Shown one piece after another: positions 25,137 to 33,356 of a stretch of 39,587 nucleotides of DNA. Source of the stretch: Bacteroidales bacterium UBA5371. Lineage in GTDB: Bacteria > Bacteroidota > Bacteroidia > Bacteroidales > P3. Under the pieces are notes generated by a model. That model saw only the letters and a program-made list of their open reading frames with translations. It was not told the origin of the DNA and ran no database searches. The translations under genes and the position numbers were made by a program. The stretch is from the NCBI GenBank assembly GCA_002407855.1, contig DHPF01000005.1, positions 1,456-41,042 of the forward strand, written 5' to 3'. The first letter of the stretch is position 1. Each line of letters begins with the position of its first letter.

Positions 25137-25892
25137 TTATCTTCTAAACTTATAGGTTATTGTGCCTTTTTGTTGCATTGGGGCATTTGGGGCTGCTGAG
25201 AATTTGGAACGCATTGCTGCATTCTCACAATGACGCCAAAGAGAACGATTATCTATTGTTGTTCCTCTTGCACCTGCAACTGCTCTATCTACGTTACCTT
25301 CTGGATTTACCCAAATGGTTACTACTATGGAACCTACGTCATCTGTCTTTGAAGGAGGAAGCCCTAAATTCTTGGAACCTCGTCCTGCTAATGAGAATGT
25401 ATGTCCTGAACCTGTGCCATCAAAGCCTGTTCCTCCACCTCCATCGTTACCGTCTCCTTGTCCATCTCCCTTTCCGTCTCCTTGCCCCGAGCCTGTATTC
25501 TTTACTTTCCCTCTTTGGAATAATGCATTAGGGTTTATGGTTTCTTCTTTTGAAGTTTGTGCGGTTTCTTGGGTAGATGGTTTGGAAGAAGGTTTAGTTG
25601 TTGGTTTTGTAGTTAGAGCTACATCGTCAGTTGTTTGAGAAGCATAGTCTTCTGCTGCTTCTGAAATATCGTGGATTGGATTTGAAGCATCACTTCCTCC
25701 CAATTCTCCCATCATTGCATTCCCTGAGTCTTCTAAACTACCCAAGTCCATTTCCACTCCTATCTCTGCTGGTGGTGGGTCTGGGTATTTCAAGCCCATT
25801 GAAACCAAAATTAATAAAAGTATTGAGTGAAATAGCAATGTTACTACCACACTTATTATTGTTCTTTTATTATTCTTTTCTTTGAGTTCCAT
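25137..25892 (-). CDS. tonB: TonB-family energy transducer
   Basis: Periplasm-spanning protein that passes proton-motive energy from ExbB-ExbD to outer-membrane TonB-dependent receptors. It has 251 residues. One N-terminal membrane anchor (about 12-34) is followed by YPDPPPAEIG, a Thr/Ser/Pro/Lys-rich stretch (93-118), a Gly/Asp-rich flexible linker (133-163) and the C-terminal domain (about 165-251) with HTFSLAGRGSKNLGLPPS, IVVTIWVNPEGNVDRAVAG and an alternating beta end, ITYKFRR. This layout is common in Bacteroidales TonB/TolA-like proteins. It starts immediately after the exbD stop, so they are co-transcribed. Confidence 0.93.
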   Translation of the reverse strand: MELKEKNNKRTIISVVVTLLFHSILLLILVSMGLKYPDPPPAEIGVEMDLGSLEDSGNAMMGELGGSDASNPIHDISEAAEDYASQTTDDVALTTKPTTKPSSKPSTQETAQTSKEETINPNALFQRGKVKNTGSGQGDGKGDGQGDGNDGGGGTGFDGTGSGHTFSLAGRGSKNLGLPPSKTDDVGSIVVTIWVNPEGNVDRAVAGARGTTIDNRSLWRHCENAAMRSKFSAAPNAPMQQKGTITYKFRR

Positions 25893-26306
25893 TTATTTTG
25901 TGGCTTCTGTTGCAAGGATTACTTTATGTTTCTGTCCTGTGGAGGCATTTATTTTGTTTACGGCATCTATTACTGTAACTACGTATTGTACAGGTACGGT
26001 TTTGTCTGTATGTAATTTGATGGTTGCTTCTTGCACATTTGCTATATAGTTTGCTATTGTGGGTGCAAGCTCCGACTCTGGGGTTGGTTGGTTTTCTACA
26101 AAGAACTGGTAGTTTGTGTCTATTGCTACGGTTACATTTTGTTTTGCCATAGTCTGTCCTGAGGTACTTTTAGGCAAAAGGACTTTTATTGCATTTGGAC
26201 TAATTAGTGTTGAAGTAAGCATAAAGAAAATAAGTAACAAGAACACCAAGTCGCTCATTGATGCCGAATTAAAATTTGGGTCTATTTTATTTCTTGTTTC
26301 AATCAT
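25893..26306 (-). CDS. exbD: Biopolymer transport protein ExbD/TolR family
   Basis: Inner-membrane stator subunit of the TonB motor. It has 137 residues with one N-terminal membrane helix (about 20-37) that carries the essential aspartate D19 in SASMSDLVFLLLIFFMLTST. The periplasmic ExbD fold follows (VTVAIDTNYQFFVENQPTPE, KLHTDKTVPVQYVVTVIDAV). It lies 11 bases after exbB and abuts tonB. Confidence 0.94.
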   Translation of the reverse strand: MIETRNKIDPNFNSASMSDLVFLLLIFFMLTSTLISPNAIKVLLPKSTSGQTMAKQNVTVAIDTNYQFFVENQPTPESELAPTIANYIANVQEATIKLHTDKTVPVQYVVTVIDAVNKINASTGQKHKVILATEATK

Positions 26307-26317
26307 AGTTTAGGGAA

Positions 26318-27019
26318 TTAAGCTGGTTCGTGCAATAGGTCCATAAACTCCATTGTTCTTGCTTCTAATAAGAACACTATTTTATTTATCTTGCTTACTA
26401 ATATACTATATAAGAAATTGCATATAATACCTACTATCAAACCTCCAACTGTTGTTATCATTGCTTCGTAAATACCTCCTGAGAGCACTTGAATATCTAT
26501 GTTATTTCCTGCGGCAGCCATATCAAAGAAAGCTCTAACCATCCCTGTTACTGTTCCTAAGAAACCTAAGCTTGGTCCTAAGGCTGCAATTGTTCCAACC
26601 ATTGATACTCCATTTTCTAATCGTGCTATTTCGAGCTTTCCTACGTTTTCTACCGCTTGATTTATGTCGTTTAGTGGCCTTCCTATTCTTGACAAGCCTT
26701 TATCTAACATTCTTCCTATTGGGGTATTATTACTTTTTGTTAGTGATTTTGCTCCTTCAAGGTCGCCTTTATGGATAAAGGTCTTAATGTTATTTATAAA
26801 ATTCTTATCATCTTTGGCTGCTTTGTTTAGAGCTAAATATCTATCAACAAATATATAGACTGCAATTATGGAAAGAATGGCCAGCACAATCATTATCCAA
26901 CCTCCCTTAACGGCAAGGTCAATAATATTCATTGTTTTTTCTGTTTGAACAATTTCGGAGCTTGTTTGAACTATTGCAGAAGCTCCTTCTTGGACTTGTA
27001 AAATAATGTTTGTAAACAT
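26318..27019 (-). CDS. exbB: MotA/TolQ/ExbB proton channel family protein
   Basis: Inner-membrane proton-channel subunit that works with ExbD and TonB. It has 233 residues. Three membrane helices are visible: about 40-61 (WIMIVLAILSIIAVYIFVDR), 141-162 (MVGTIAALGPSLGFLGTVTG) and 190-212 (TTVGGLIVGIICNFLYSILV). The conserved GLGTVTGM-like motif FLGTVTGMVRAF is intact. A short periplasmic N-terminus with a Gln/Ser-rich region precedes helix 1. It starts 17 bases after the T9SS protein gene, so all four genes probably form one unit. Confidence 0.94.
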   Translation of the reverse strand: MFTNIILQVQEGASAIVQTSSEIVQTEKTMNIIDLAVKGGWIMIVLAILSIIAVYIFVDRYLALNKAAKDDKNFINNIKTFIHKGDLEGAKSLTKSNNTPIGRMLDKGLSRIGRPLNDINQAVENVGKLEIARLENGVSMVGTIAALGPSLGFLGTVTGMVRAFFDMAAAGNNIDIQVLSGGIYEAMITTVGGLIVGIICNFLYSILVSKINKIVFLLEARTMEFMDLLHEPA

Positions 27020-27036
27020 GTATTAGTTGCTTTTTA

Positions 27037-28590
27037 TTAATTTAAAATTATCTTTTCTATTTGAACACTTGAATTTGTAAATATCTTAATCAAAAACAAT
27101 CCTTTTGATTGGTCTATTAAGCTATATGTTTGAGGTAATTGGTTTGAGGAATAAATCAATTTACCCAATGCCGAATAGATTTCTATCTTGGTTATCTCCT
27201 CTGGATGCTCTGTTTTAAAGTTTATGGTTTCATCCGTTGGATTAGGATAGATAATAACCTTTTCGTTATTCTTAGTTATATCGTCTTCTATGCTGTTTAT
27301 GATTGTATTAAAGTAATAATCGTCAGACCAATCCCCTAATAAATCTCCACACAAAGCTCGTATCCTTACCTTGTATTGAGTTTGAGGCGTAAGACCTACT
27401 AATGGTATAAGAGGAGTATTATTAACTATGGTTCCTGTTGCAGGGAAATTATCAGTAGATTTTGCAAAAAGAACCTCCCATTTTGACTGCGACATTGCAC
27501 CAGGGTTCCAAGCTATCTTTGCAGATGAATGCTTTATATCTGTAACATAAATATCTCCAATAGGGGCACAAGGGTAAGGCATTGTAGTAAATGTTTTAAT
27601 GATTGACCATTCACTAACCTCATTTGTATCACAATAAGCTCTAACAAAGACAGAATATGACCTTCCTCCAACAAGTCCTGTTAATTCAACAGTATCATTA
27701 TCAATATTTATAATAGTTCCTTCACCAGGAGTATGACCAGCAAAACCATACTCAACCTGCCATTCTAATTGAGTGTAATGACCAGGAGCAAAATTTAATC
27801 TTGCAGTTGTTATTTTTATACTATCAATATAGACATCTGTTGGAACAAAACCACATGCAGAAAGAGTTTTGAAATGGGTTGTATCAGAATAAATCGTGTC
27901 GTTTACATTCTTATTTATATATCTGAATATAGAATAGCTTCTTATTTTGTATTGCTGCCCTGATAAAAGATTAGCTACATTTGAAGTCCATCTGTGAGGG
28001 AAATTTGAAAAGCTTGCTGCTATGTGGGACTTAGTTGCATTATCTAAGGTTGGCATAGGTTCTGTTGTAGAATAAACAAAACCCTTAGAATAAAAAACAT
28101 TACCATCATTTTTCTCTGATACGATTCCCTTAAACGTGGCTGAATCTATTTTAATATTGGTTATTGAATCCACCGCACAAACAGGAGGATTTGGCATAGG
28201 AATATTCACAACCATCTGATTTGAAAAAACAGTATCATTTCCTCCAGAAGTTTTCCGAACAAATGCTCTTATATAATATGTTTTCCCAGAAGTCATATAA
28301 AGATAAAGTGTATTTGGGTCATAAGTAAAAGGAACATTTTCGGTACAATTTGTACTAACCTGCCTCCATTTCACACCTGTGGTAACCCTATTAGGCATAG
28401 GGAGTGTGTCGTAGATGAAACCCACGCCAGAAACAGTCCATCCTCCTTTATTAGTAACAACTGCGGTCATTTTTACCTTATAGAAAGTTGTATCGGTAAG
28501 CGAAACCATATTTATTGTTGGTTGAGCAACGACTTTATTTATATTTATTATGCAAAACAATAAGCATAATATTAAAAGAAACCTCTTCAT
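27037..28590 (-). CDS. Secreted fibronectin III protein with T9SS type A sorting domain
   Basis: 517 residues. A signal peptide (1-22, MKRFLLILCLLFCIININKV..., cleavage near VVAQ) is followed by several fibronectin III-like modules; ARLNFAPGHYTQLEWQVEY and AKIAWNPGAMSQSKWEVLF are typical strands. The last 80 or so residues form a T9SS type A sorting domain: VIIYPNPTDETINFK, then IEIYSALGKLIYSS and KGLFLIKIF. The protein should cross the inner membrane by Sec and the outer membrane by T9SS, then be anchored or released. The function is unknown; binding or adhesion is likely. It heads the exbB-exbD-tonB gene set, an unusual placement for cargo. Confidence 0.92.
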   Translation of the reverse strand: MKRFLLILCLLFCIININKVVAQPTINMVSLTDTTFYKVKMTAVVTNKGGWTVSGVGFIYDTLPMPNRVTTGVKWRQVSTNCTENVPFTYDPNTLYLYMTSGKTYYIRAFVRKTSGGNDTVFSNQMVVNIPMPNPPVCAVDSITNIKIDSATFKGIVSEKNDGNVFYSKGFVYSTTEPMPTLDNATKSHIAASFSNFPHRWTSNVANLLSGQQYKIRSYSIFRYINKNVNDTIYSDTTHFKTLSACGFVPTDVYIDSIKITTARLNFAPGHYTQLEWQVEYGFAGHTPGEGTIINIDNDTVELTGLVGGRSYSVFVRAYCDTNEVSEWSIIKTFTTMPYPCAPIGDIYVTDIKHSSAKIAWNPGAMSQSKWEVLFAKSTDNFPATGTIVNNTPLIPLVGLTPQTQYKVRIRALCGDLLGDWSDDYYFNTIINSIEDDITKNNEKVIIYPNPTDETINFKTEHPEEITKIEIYSALGKLIYSSNQLPQTYSLIDQSKGLFLIKIFTNSSVQIEKIILN

Positions 28591-28634
28591 AGTTCTGAAT
28601 AATTATGAATTAATATATATATCTTTCCAGACGG

Positions 28635-28642
28635 CAAATGTA
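28635..28642 (-). promoter_or_regulatory. Promoter -7 element for the T9SS protein-exbBD-tonB unit
   Basis: TACATTTG on the minus strand matches TAnnTTTG, 45 bases before the ATG at 28590. The upstream -33 TTTG is not convincing at the right distance, so only the -7 element is claimed. Confidence 0.55.
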
Positions 28643-28687
28643 CGCAAAAATTTGAAATAAAAGGAATATTTTTACATATTTCCTAAT

Positions 28688-28860
28688 TGAACTTGATTTA
28701 TTTTTTAATGGAACCGGATTTTTTTGATGTGGAATCCGAATTTATTAAAGTGGAACCTGAGCGTTTTTTAATGGAACCTGAGCATTTTTTAATGGAACAT
28801 GAGCGTTTTTTAATGGAACCTAATTTTGCTCACATTCCAGAAAAAAACGCTCAGGTTCCA
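28688..28860. repeat. 21-bp tandem array with an inverted copy
   Basis: Direct units of exactly 21 bases start at 28688, 28709, 28730, 28751, 28772, 28793 and 28814 (consensus TGGAACCTGAGCGTTTTTTA). At 28842-28860 the same sequence appears inverted, pairing perfectly over 19 bases with 28751-28769 and nearly so with its neighbours. A related copy with its own hairpin lies at 28991-29029. The phase of 21 makes a pseudo-open frame of heptapeptides (FLMEPER), which I do not believe is a gene. Confidence 0.88.
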
Positions 28861-29390
28861 TTAAAAATAAACCATATTTTGTTTGGCGGTATTTATTTGG
28901 CAATAAGCCATTTACAAACAAAGTTTAGGCCTCATAAAAAGGAAAAACATATATTTTAACCTCAAAAAAAGCCTTTAAACGAACCCAGAAGCGTTTTTTA
29001 ATGGAACTTTAATCAAAATAAGTTCCATTTAAATAATTCTAAAGTTCCACTTAAATGATAAATATTAGAGGATTTTTCTGTCAAAAAAGAGGTGAATTTC
29101 CCAAACTATCCAATTCAGAAAAATGGTTGAAAATCCCTTGTTCGTAAGAATAAATTCTGCACAAGGGAACTTGATTCTAATTTTTTCTTTCTTGATTTCA
29201 TTTTCTTAAAACTTGATTCTAATTTTTAGAATCAAACTTCAAAAACATTGTAGTTAATGTTTATAAGAATTATTTTAGCTTTTCTAAGAGTGAAATGGAT
29301 TGTTTCAAGAGTAAAATAGTGATATTATCTGTTAATTTTAATTATTGTAAATCAATATTTTCATAAATAAATATCAAAAAAAATAATTAA
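28861..29390. repeat. Intergenic island with further short repeats and hairpins
   Basis: No credible gene is seen. Structures include AATGGAACTT/AAGTTCCATT (29000-29009 with 29020-29029) and CCCTTGT/ACAAGGG (about 29135-29166). Three 21-base units start at 29169, 29190 and 29211 (ACTTGATTCTAATTTTT type), the last forming a 10-bp hairpin (29213-29235). Two more 21-base units start at 29286 and 29307 (AAGAGTGAAATGG type). Confidence 0.7.
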
Positions 29391-29393
29391 AAA

Positions 29394-29424
29394 TTTGCTA
29401 CTTTAAGAAATGGTTGTATCTTTG
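29394..29424 (+). promoter_or_regulatory. Consensus promoter of the tRNA-Asn gene
   Basis: TTTG (29394-29397), exactly 19 bases, then TATCTTTG (29417-29424): a perfect match to the Bacteroidota housekeeping promoter, ending 27 bases before the tRNA. Confidence 0.88.
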
Positions 29425-29451
29425 CAACGCTTTTTTAAGGAAGCAAAACAT

Positions 29452-29525
29452 TCCTCCTTAGCTCAGTTGGTTAGAGCACATGACTGTTAATCATGGGGTC
29501 TTTGGTTCAAGTCCAAAAGGGGGAG
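29452..29525 (+). tRNA. tRNA-Asn (anticodon GUU)
   Basis: A complete cloverleaf. The acceptor stem TCCTCCT pairs with AGGGGGA (one T-G pair). The D arm is GCTC/GAGC. The anticodon stem CATGA/TCATG carries loop CTGTTAA with anticodon GTT. The T arm is TTTGG/CCAAA with loop TTCAAGT. The discriminator base is G, as expected for asparagine tRNAs. The 3' CCA is not encoded and must be added after transcription. It is flanked by its own promoter and terminator, so it is a single-gene unit. Confidence 0.96.
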
Positions 29526-29526
29526 C

Positions 29527-29559
29527 AAGGAGAGTAAAGAGTTTACTCTCCTTTTTTTT
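29527..29559 (+). terminator. Intrinsic terminator of the tRNA-Asn gene
   Basis: AAGGAGAGTAAA (29527-29538) pairs with TTTACTCTCCTT (29542-29553), followed by a continuous T run. It starts two bases after the tRNA end. Confidence 0.9.
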
Positions 29560-29591
29560 ATATATTATTTTCTCATTTGCGTACAAGTTAT

Positions 29592-29599
29592 TAACTTTG
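29592..29599 (+). promoter_or_regulatory. Promoter -7 element of tyrS
   Basis: TAACTTTG matches TAnnTTTG, with a predicted start near 29606 and a leader of about 22 bases. The -33 region (TTTTCTC) is a poor match. Confidence 0.55.
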
Positions 29600-29627
29600 C
29601 CAAATTAAACAAATAAGTAAAAATCTG

Positions 29628-30911
29628 ATGAAAAACTTTGTTGAGGAGCTTTCTTGGAGAGGTATGATACATAATGTAATGCCAGGAACTGAAGCACAAC
29701 TGCAAAAAGAAGTAACAACGGGATATGTTGGGTTTGACCCAACTGCTGACTCTTTGCATATAGGACATTTGGTAAGTGTTATGATGCTAACACATTTACA
29801 AAGGTGTGGACATCGCCCTCTTGTGATTTTGGGAGGAGCAACAGGAATGATTGGAGACCCTTCCTTTAAGAGCGAAGAAAGAAAACTTTTAACAATAGAT
29901 GAAATAAAGCATAATCAGTCTTGTATTAAGAAGCAATTATCTAAATTTATAGACTTTGATACGGTATCTGTCAATAAGGCTGAGATTTTAAACAATTACG
30001 ATTGGACAAAGGATTGGACTTTTCTTGATTTTATTCGTGATATAGGAAAGCATATTACGGTAAATTATATGATGGCAAAGGATAGCGTCAAGAAAAGGTT
30101 GGAAACCGGGTTATCCTTTACCGAGTTTTCTTATCAACTCCTTCAAGGCTACGACTTCAAGTATCTTTACGAAAACTATAATTGCCGATTGCAGATGGGA
30201 GGTTCTGACCAATGGGGCAATATAACAACAGGAACAGAATTAATTCGCCGTATGCTACAAGGGGAAGCCTTTGCTCTAACCTGCCCATTAATTACCAAAG
30301 CCGATGGAGGTAAGTTTGGAAAGACAGAGAAAGGGAATATATGGCTTGATGCAGAAAAGACTACGCCTTATGCTTTCTATCAGTTTTGGCTTAATTGCTC
30401 TGATGAGGATGCAGAGAAATTCGTTAAAATCTTCACTCTATTTACCAAAGAAGAGGTAGAAGATATGATTAAATCTCATAAAAAAGAGCCTCACCTAAGA
30501 GAACTCCAGAAAGCACTTGCAAAAGACATAACCATTAGAGTTCACGGAGAGAAAGAATACATTTCAGCATTAGAAGCCTCCGAAATTCTCTTTGGGAAAG
30601 GCACAACCCAAACCCTACAACATTTAGATGAAAAGACTCTTTTATCTGTTTTTGAAGGAGTGCCGATGTTTGAAATGGGGAAAGAAGGTCTTAATGAGGG
30701 AATAAATATTATTGACTTAGTTTCTGATAGGACAAGTATTTTTTCTTCTAAATCAGAAGCACGACGTACCTTAAAAGAGAACGCTCTGTCGCTAAACAAA
30801 ACAAAAATTAACGAAGACTATATCTGCACAAGCTCCGATTTATTAAATGATAAGTATATCCTAATTCAGAAGGGGAAAAAGAACTATTATTTAATATTGT
30901 TGAAACAATAA
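29628..30911 (+). CDS. tyrS: Tyrosyl-tRNA synthetase
   Basis: Class I aminoacyl-tRNA synthetase that charges tRNA-Tyr in the cytoplasm. It has 427 residues. The HIGH motif is at 44-47 (DSLHIGHLVS), preceded by GYVGFDPTA. The tyrosine/tRNA region shows GGSDQWGNITTGTELIRR (191-208), and the KMSKS loop is KFGKT (229-233), the usual bacterial TyrRS variant. The C-terminal S4-like RNA-binding domain covers about 355-427 (SKSEARRTLKENALSLNKTK). It has its own promoter and is not in an operon. Confidence 0.97.
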   Translation: MKNFVEELSWRGMIHNVMPGTEAQLQKEVTTGYVGFDPTADSLHIGHLVSVMMLTHLQRCGHRPLVILGGATGMIGDPSFKSEERKLLTIDEIKHNQSCIKKQLSKFIDFDTVSVNKAEILNNYDWTKDWTFLDFIRDIGKHITVNYMMAKDSVKKRLETGLSFTEFSYQLLQGYDFKYLYENYNCRLQMGGSDQWGNITTGTELIRRMLQGEAFALTCPLITKADGGKFGKTEKGNIWLDAEKTTPYAFYQFWLNCSDEDAEKFVKIFTLFTKEEVEDMIKSHKKEPHLRELQKALAKDITIRVHGEKEYISALEASEILFGKGTTQTLQHLDEKTLLSVFEGVPMFEMGKEGLNEGINIIDLVSDRTSIFSSKSEARRTLKENALSLNKTKINEDYICTSSDLLNDKYILIQKGKKNYYLILLKQ

Positions 30912-30913
30912 GT

Positions 30914-30967
30914 TTTAGACCTTTGCCATAGGGCAGGAGCTTATATTTACAAGGTTCTATTTTTTTG
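30914..30967 (+). terminator. Possible weak terminator of tyrS
   Basis: AGACCTTTG and CAAGGTTCT can pair imperfectly across a loop that itself contains GCC/GGC, and a run of T follows. The stem has bulges, so termination may instead rely on the next hairpin (30992-31019) read from this side. Confidence 0.35.
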
Positions 30968-30983
30968 AAGATTAAAAAAAGGC

Positions 30984-31019
30984 ATAAAAAAAGCAGTCTC
31001 AGGAATTCTTGGGACTGCT
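30984..31019 (-). terminator. Terminator of the small lipoprotein gene
   Basis: On the minus strand AGCAGTCCCAAG pairs with its partner ending GACTGCT (30992-31019, 12 pairs with wobbles) and is followed by seven T. It lies about 35 bases past the lipoprotein stop. Confidence 0.85.
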
Positions 31020-31052
31020 AATTTGTTTTAAAACCAGATAATCTGGAATTAA

Positions 31053-31208
31053 TTACATAGCTGGAGTTTCAGCTGGAGTTTGAGTTGGAGTTTCAACTAC
31101 TTCTTCCATTACTGGTGTTTCAGTTGCAGTGTCAGTTGGAGTTTCAGTTTTTCCACCACATGCTGCAAAAACGCTAGCAACAGCTAATAAAAACAATGCT
31201 TTTTTCAT
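31053..31208 (-). CDS. Small Thr/Pro/Glu-rich lipoprotein
   Basis: 51 residues from the ATG at 31206-31208; an upstream in-frame ATG at 31235 would put a polar stretch before the signal peptide, so it is rejected. The lipoprotein signal MKKALFLLAVASVFAACGGK has its lipobox FAAC with acylated C17. The mature part is only about 35 residues of TPT/TETP and PAETP repeats, low in complexity and negatively charged. It is probably a surface or periplasmic lipopeptide of unknown function. Similar tiny lipoproteins are frequent and highly expressed in Bacteroidota. It has a good -7 element and a strong terminator, so it is its own unit. Confidence 0.85.
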   Translation of the reverse strand: MKKALFLLAVASVFAACGGKTETPTDTATETPVMEEVVETPTQTPAETPAM

Positions 31209-31255
31209 TTTGTTTTGTTTTGATTGGTTTGACAATTTATTTGTTTTAACGCCGG

Positions 31256-31263
31256 CAAAGATA
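31256..31263 (-). promoter_or_regulatory. Promoter -7 element of the small lipoprotein gene
   Basis: TATCTTTG on the minus strand is a perfect match to TAnnTTTG, about 48 bases before the ATG at 31208. A clear -33 TTTG was not found. Confidence 0.65.
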
Positions 31264-31304
31264 CAAAAAAAATAATATGTAGAGCATCTTTTCTATTTTT
31301 TATT

Positions 31305-33329
31305 TTAAAACTTGTACTTTTTCTTAGAGATATCATCTTGCAATTTAAGCAGTTTTATATCATCAGGTATATAATATAATGCTGAATCCAAAACCCTTAA
31401 TGCCTCTTTATTTTTATTTAATTCTTTCTTTGATGTTGCTAAATCTATCCACGCATTGGTTGTAAATTTATATTTAGAAACATAGTTTTCAATAATGGTG
31501 TCGGCAATATCATATCTATTTTGTTTTGCATACTTCCTATATAATATCCTTACTGGGTCATAGCATAACGGCTTCATTCGCATACATTCTCTTGCCCAAT
31601 ACTCTGCACTATCATGCATATTGAAATTATAATAGTAATTTGACAAGCGATATTCCTTTAAAGCTAAATAAGGGTTTGACTTATCATTAATTATCACATC
31701 TATTGCCTCTCTCCATTTCTTTTCAGCAGAATATCTCATCCCTATTGTTAAAGCTATAGGATTGACATTTTCATCAACCGTTGGAATTTTAGGGAACATT
31801 CTCTCCCATTCTTCTGCTGTATAATTTATTCTTTTTGAACCATTGGTTTGTAAAATCTTTTTCTTTTGCAAAATAGAAGAAGTAAAGTGCATGGTTTCAA
31901 TAGCTGTTAGATATATTGTAAGAAAGCCTATAATCAATAAAATATATTTTTTTATTGGTTTAACTTGCTTTTGTTTATGTGTTTTTAAATAGGAAAATAG
32001 TATTAAAGCCATAGCCAGTGCAAGATATAATTGGCAGTCTGCCCTTTCTAATGGGAAATTAAACATAGCATCATTCATATAAGTAACAATAAACAAAAAT
32101 CCCACAAAGGAGACAAACCTCGTTCTGTTTGGTATCTTTTTCTTTAATTGAGTCTTTAAAAATACCGTTATTGCAGAAGCAAAGAGCAGTAAATAACTAA
32201 TAAGACCAAATATTCCAAGCTCTGACCACATCTCTAAAAAGTCGTTATGAGCATGGTCGCTGACAACAAAATTGAACTTTTGCGGAGCTTCAACCTTCAT
32301 TATTGCCAATTTATGATTACCTACTCCATAACCTTTAATTGGATTTTCTTTAATAATAGATATTGTATTTCTCCATATTTTTAGCCGCCCTTTGCTATTT
32401 CCCTCTTCAATTGATTTAAATCTATTTGAAACCGAATACGAATCTTCTGTTAATTCATACGTTTTGGCAATATCTGTTTTGGCACAATAATATTTAAAAT
32501 TAAGCTTCAAAAACATATCACCAGCAAAAAAACCTAATAATGCTACAACAATAACTATTGAGAATTTAATTAGTATTTTCTTTGGTTTATTTAATCTAAA
32601 AACCAAGTATAAAGCATATAATGACAATAGTATTAGGTGAAGAATTAAACCTATAAAACTTGTTCGGGCACTGAGAATAACCAAACAAAAGGTTAATCCA
32701 AATACAACAACAAGGGAAAGCCATTTGGCAAAGGTTTTTCTAAACAAGAAAGCATAGTATAAGAAAGGAAGATTAAATAGTATTGCAGCAGCAAATATGT
32801 TTTTATTCCCATAGAAGCCACTTATATATAAGTTCTTTCGAGGATTTGCATTTGCACCAACGTAATAGAAAGCAATTATACACCAAAGTATATTTATGAT
32901 ACCTATTATAATAGTAGCATTGATTAAAGCATTGATTGTAGTGGGTTTCTTCGAAAGAAAAAAAGAAAAATATATAAACATTAGATAAACTATGACCCAT
33001 CTGTTTAAAGTAATTATACTTTCAGGAACATTCATAGCCTGAGTAAAAGAAAGTAACATTATTGATAATAAAAGCAGCCAAGCATAATTAATGGGGTTAT
33101 GAAAAATACTTTTATTAATAATGTTATCTTTGTTGTTATAAGCATAATAGAGTATAAATGATATAGAAACTACATTTAAAATAGCAAATATAAAGTGCTT
33201 TAAAGTTGTTGTATCTAAAACCCAAAGAGGAGGAAACATTTGAGAGAGCAAGTACAATGTTGCTAAAACGCCTCCAACGAAATACTGCTTATTTTTCTTT
33301 TGAGCTAAATCATTATCAAGATTATCCAT
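31305..33329 (-). CDS. O-antigen ligase/polymerase-family membrane protein with TPR tail
   Basis: 674 residues. About eleven to twelve membrane helices occupy residues 15-480. The large periplasmic loop carries the Wzy/WaaL-type signature: RLKIWRNTISIIKENPIKGY (315-334) and SDHAHNDFLEMWSELGIFG (357-375), with conserved H359 and H361. Such proteins polymerise or ligate lipid-linked glycans at the outer face of the inner membrane. After the last helix (about 460-480) a soluble part of some 190 residues has TPR-like helices (SAEYWARECMRMKPL, LDSALYYIPDDIKLLKLQDD). No other glycan genes are nearby. It could serve O-antigen, capsule or protein O-glycosylation; the substrate cannot be told. Confidence 0.85.
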   Translation of the reverse strand: MDNLDNDLAQKKNKQYFVGGVLATLYLLSQMFPPLWVLDTTTLKHFIFAILNVVSISFILYYAYNNKDNIINKSIFHNPINYAWLLLLSIMLLSFTQAMNVPESIITLNRWVIVYLMFIYFSFFLSKKPTTINALINATIIIGIINILWCIIAFYYVGANANPRKNLYISGFYGNKNIFAAAILFNLPFLYYAFLFRKTFAKWLSLVVVFGLTFCLVILSARTSFIGLILHLILLSLYALYLVFRLNKPKKILIKFSIVIVVALLGFFAGDMFLKLNFKYYCAKTDIAKTYELTEDSYSVSNRFKSIEEGNSKGRLKIWRNTISIIKENPIKGYGVGNHKLAIMKVEAPQKFNFVVSDHAHNDFLEMWSELGIFGLISYLLLFASAITVFLKTQLKKKIPNRTRFVSFVGFLFIVTYMNDAMFNFPLERADCQLYLALAMALILFSYLKTHKQKQVKPIKKYILLIIGFLTIYLTAIETMHFTSSILQKKKILQTNGSKRINYTAEEWERMFPKIPTVDENVNPIALTIGMRYSAEKKWREAIDVIINDKSNPYLALKEYRLSNYYYNFNMHDSAEYWARECMRMKPLCYDPVRILYRKYAKQNRYDIADTIIENYVSKYKFTTNAWIDLATSKKELNKNKEALRVLDSALYYIPDDIKLLKLQDDISKKKYKF

Positions 33330-33348
33330 TATAAAGATTTATTTTGTG

Positions 33349-33356
33349 CAAAAATA
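33349..33356 (-). promoter_or_regulatory. Promoter -7 element of the O-antigen ligase-like gene
   Basis: TATTTTTG on the minus strand matches TAnnTTTG, 20 bases before the ATG at 33329. The -33 match is weak. Confidence 0.5.

Noticed and set aside
28687..28959. A 90-codon plus-strand open frame with heptapeptide repeats (FLMEPER)
   Set aside because: The frame is a by-product of the 21-bp non-coding repeat being divisible by three; it starts at TTG, lacks a promoter, and runs straight through the inverted repeat copy.
29213..29235. Terminator interpretation of the TTGATTCTAA hairpin
   Set aside because: No gene ends nearby on either strand and the stem is very AT-rich; it is better seen as part of the repeat island.
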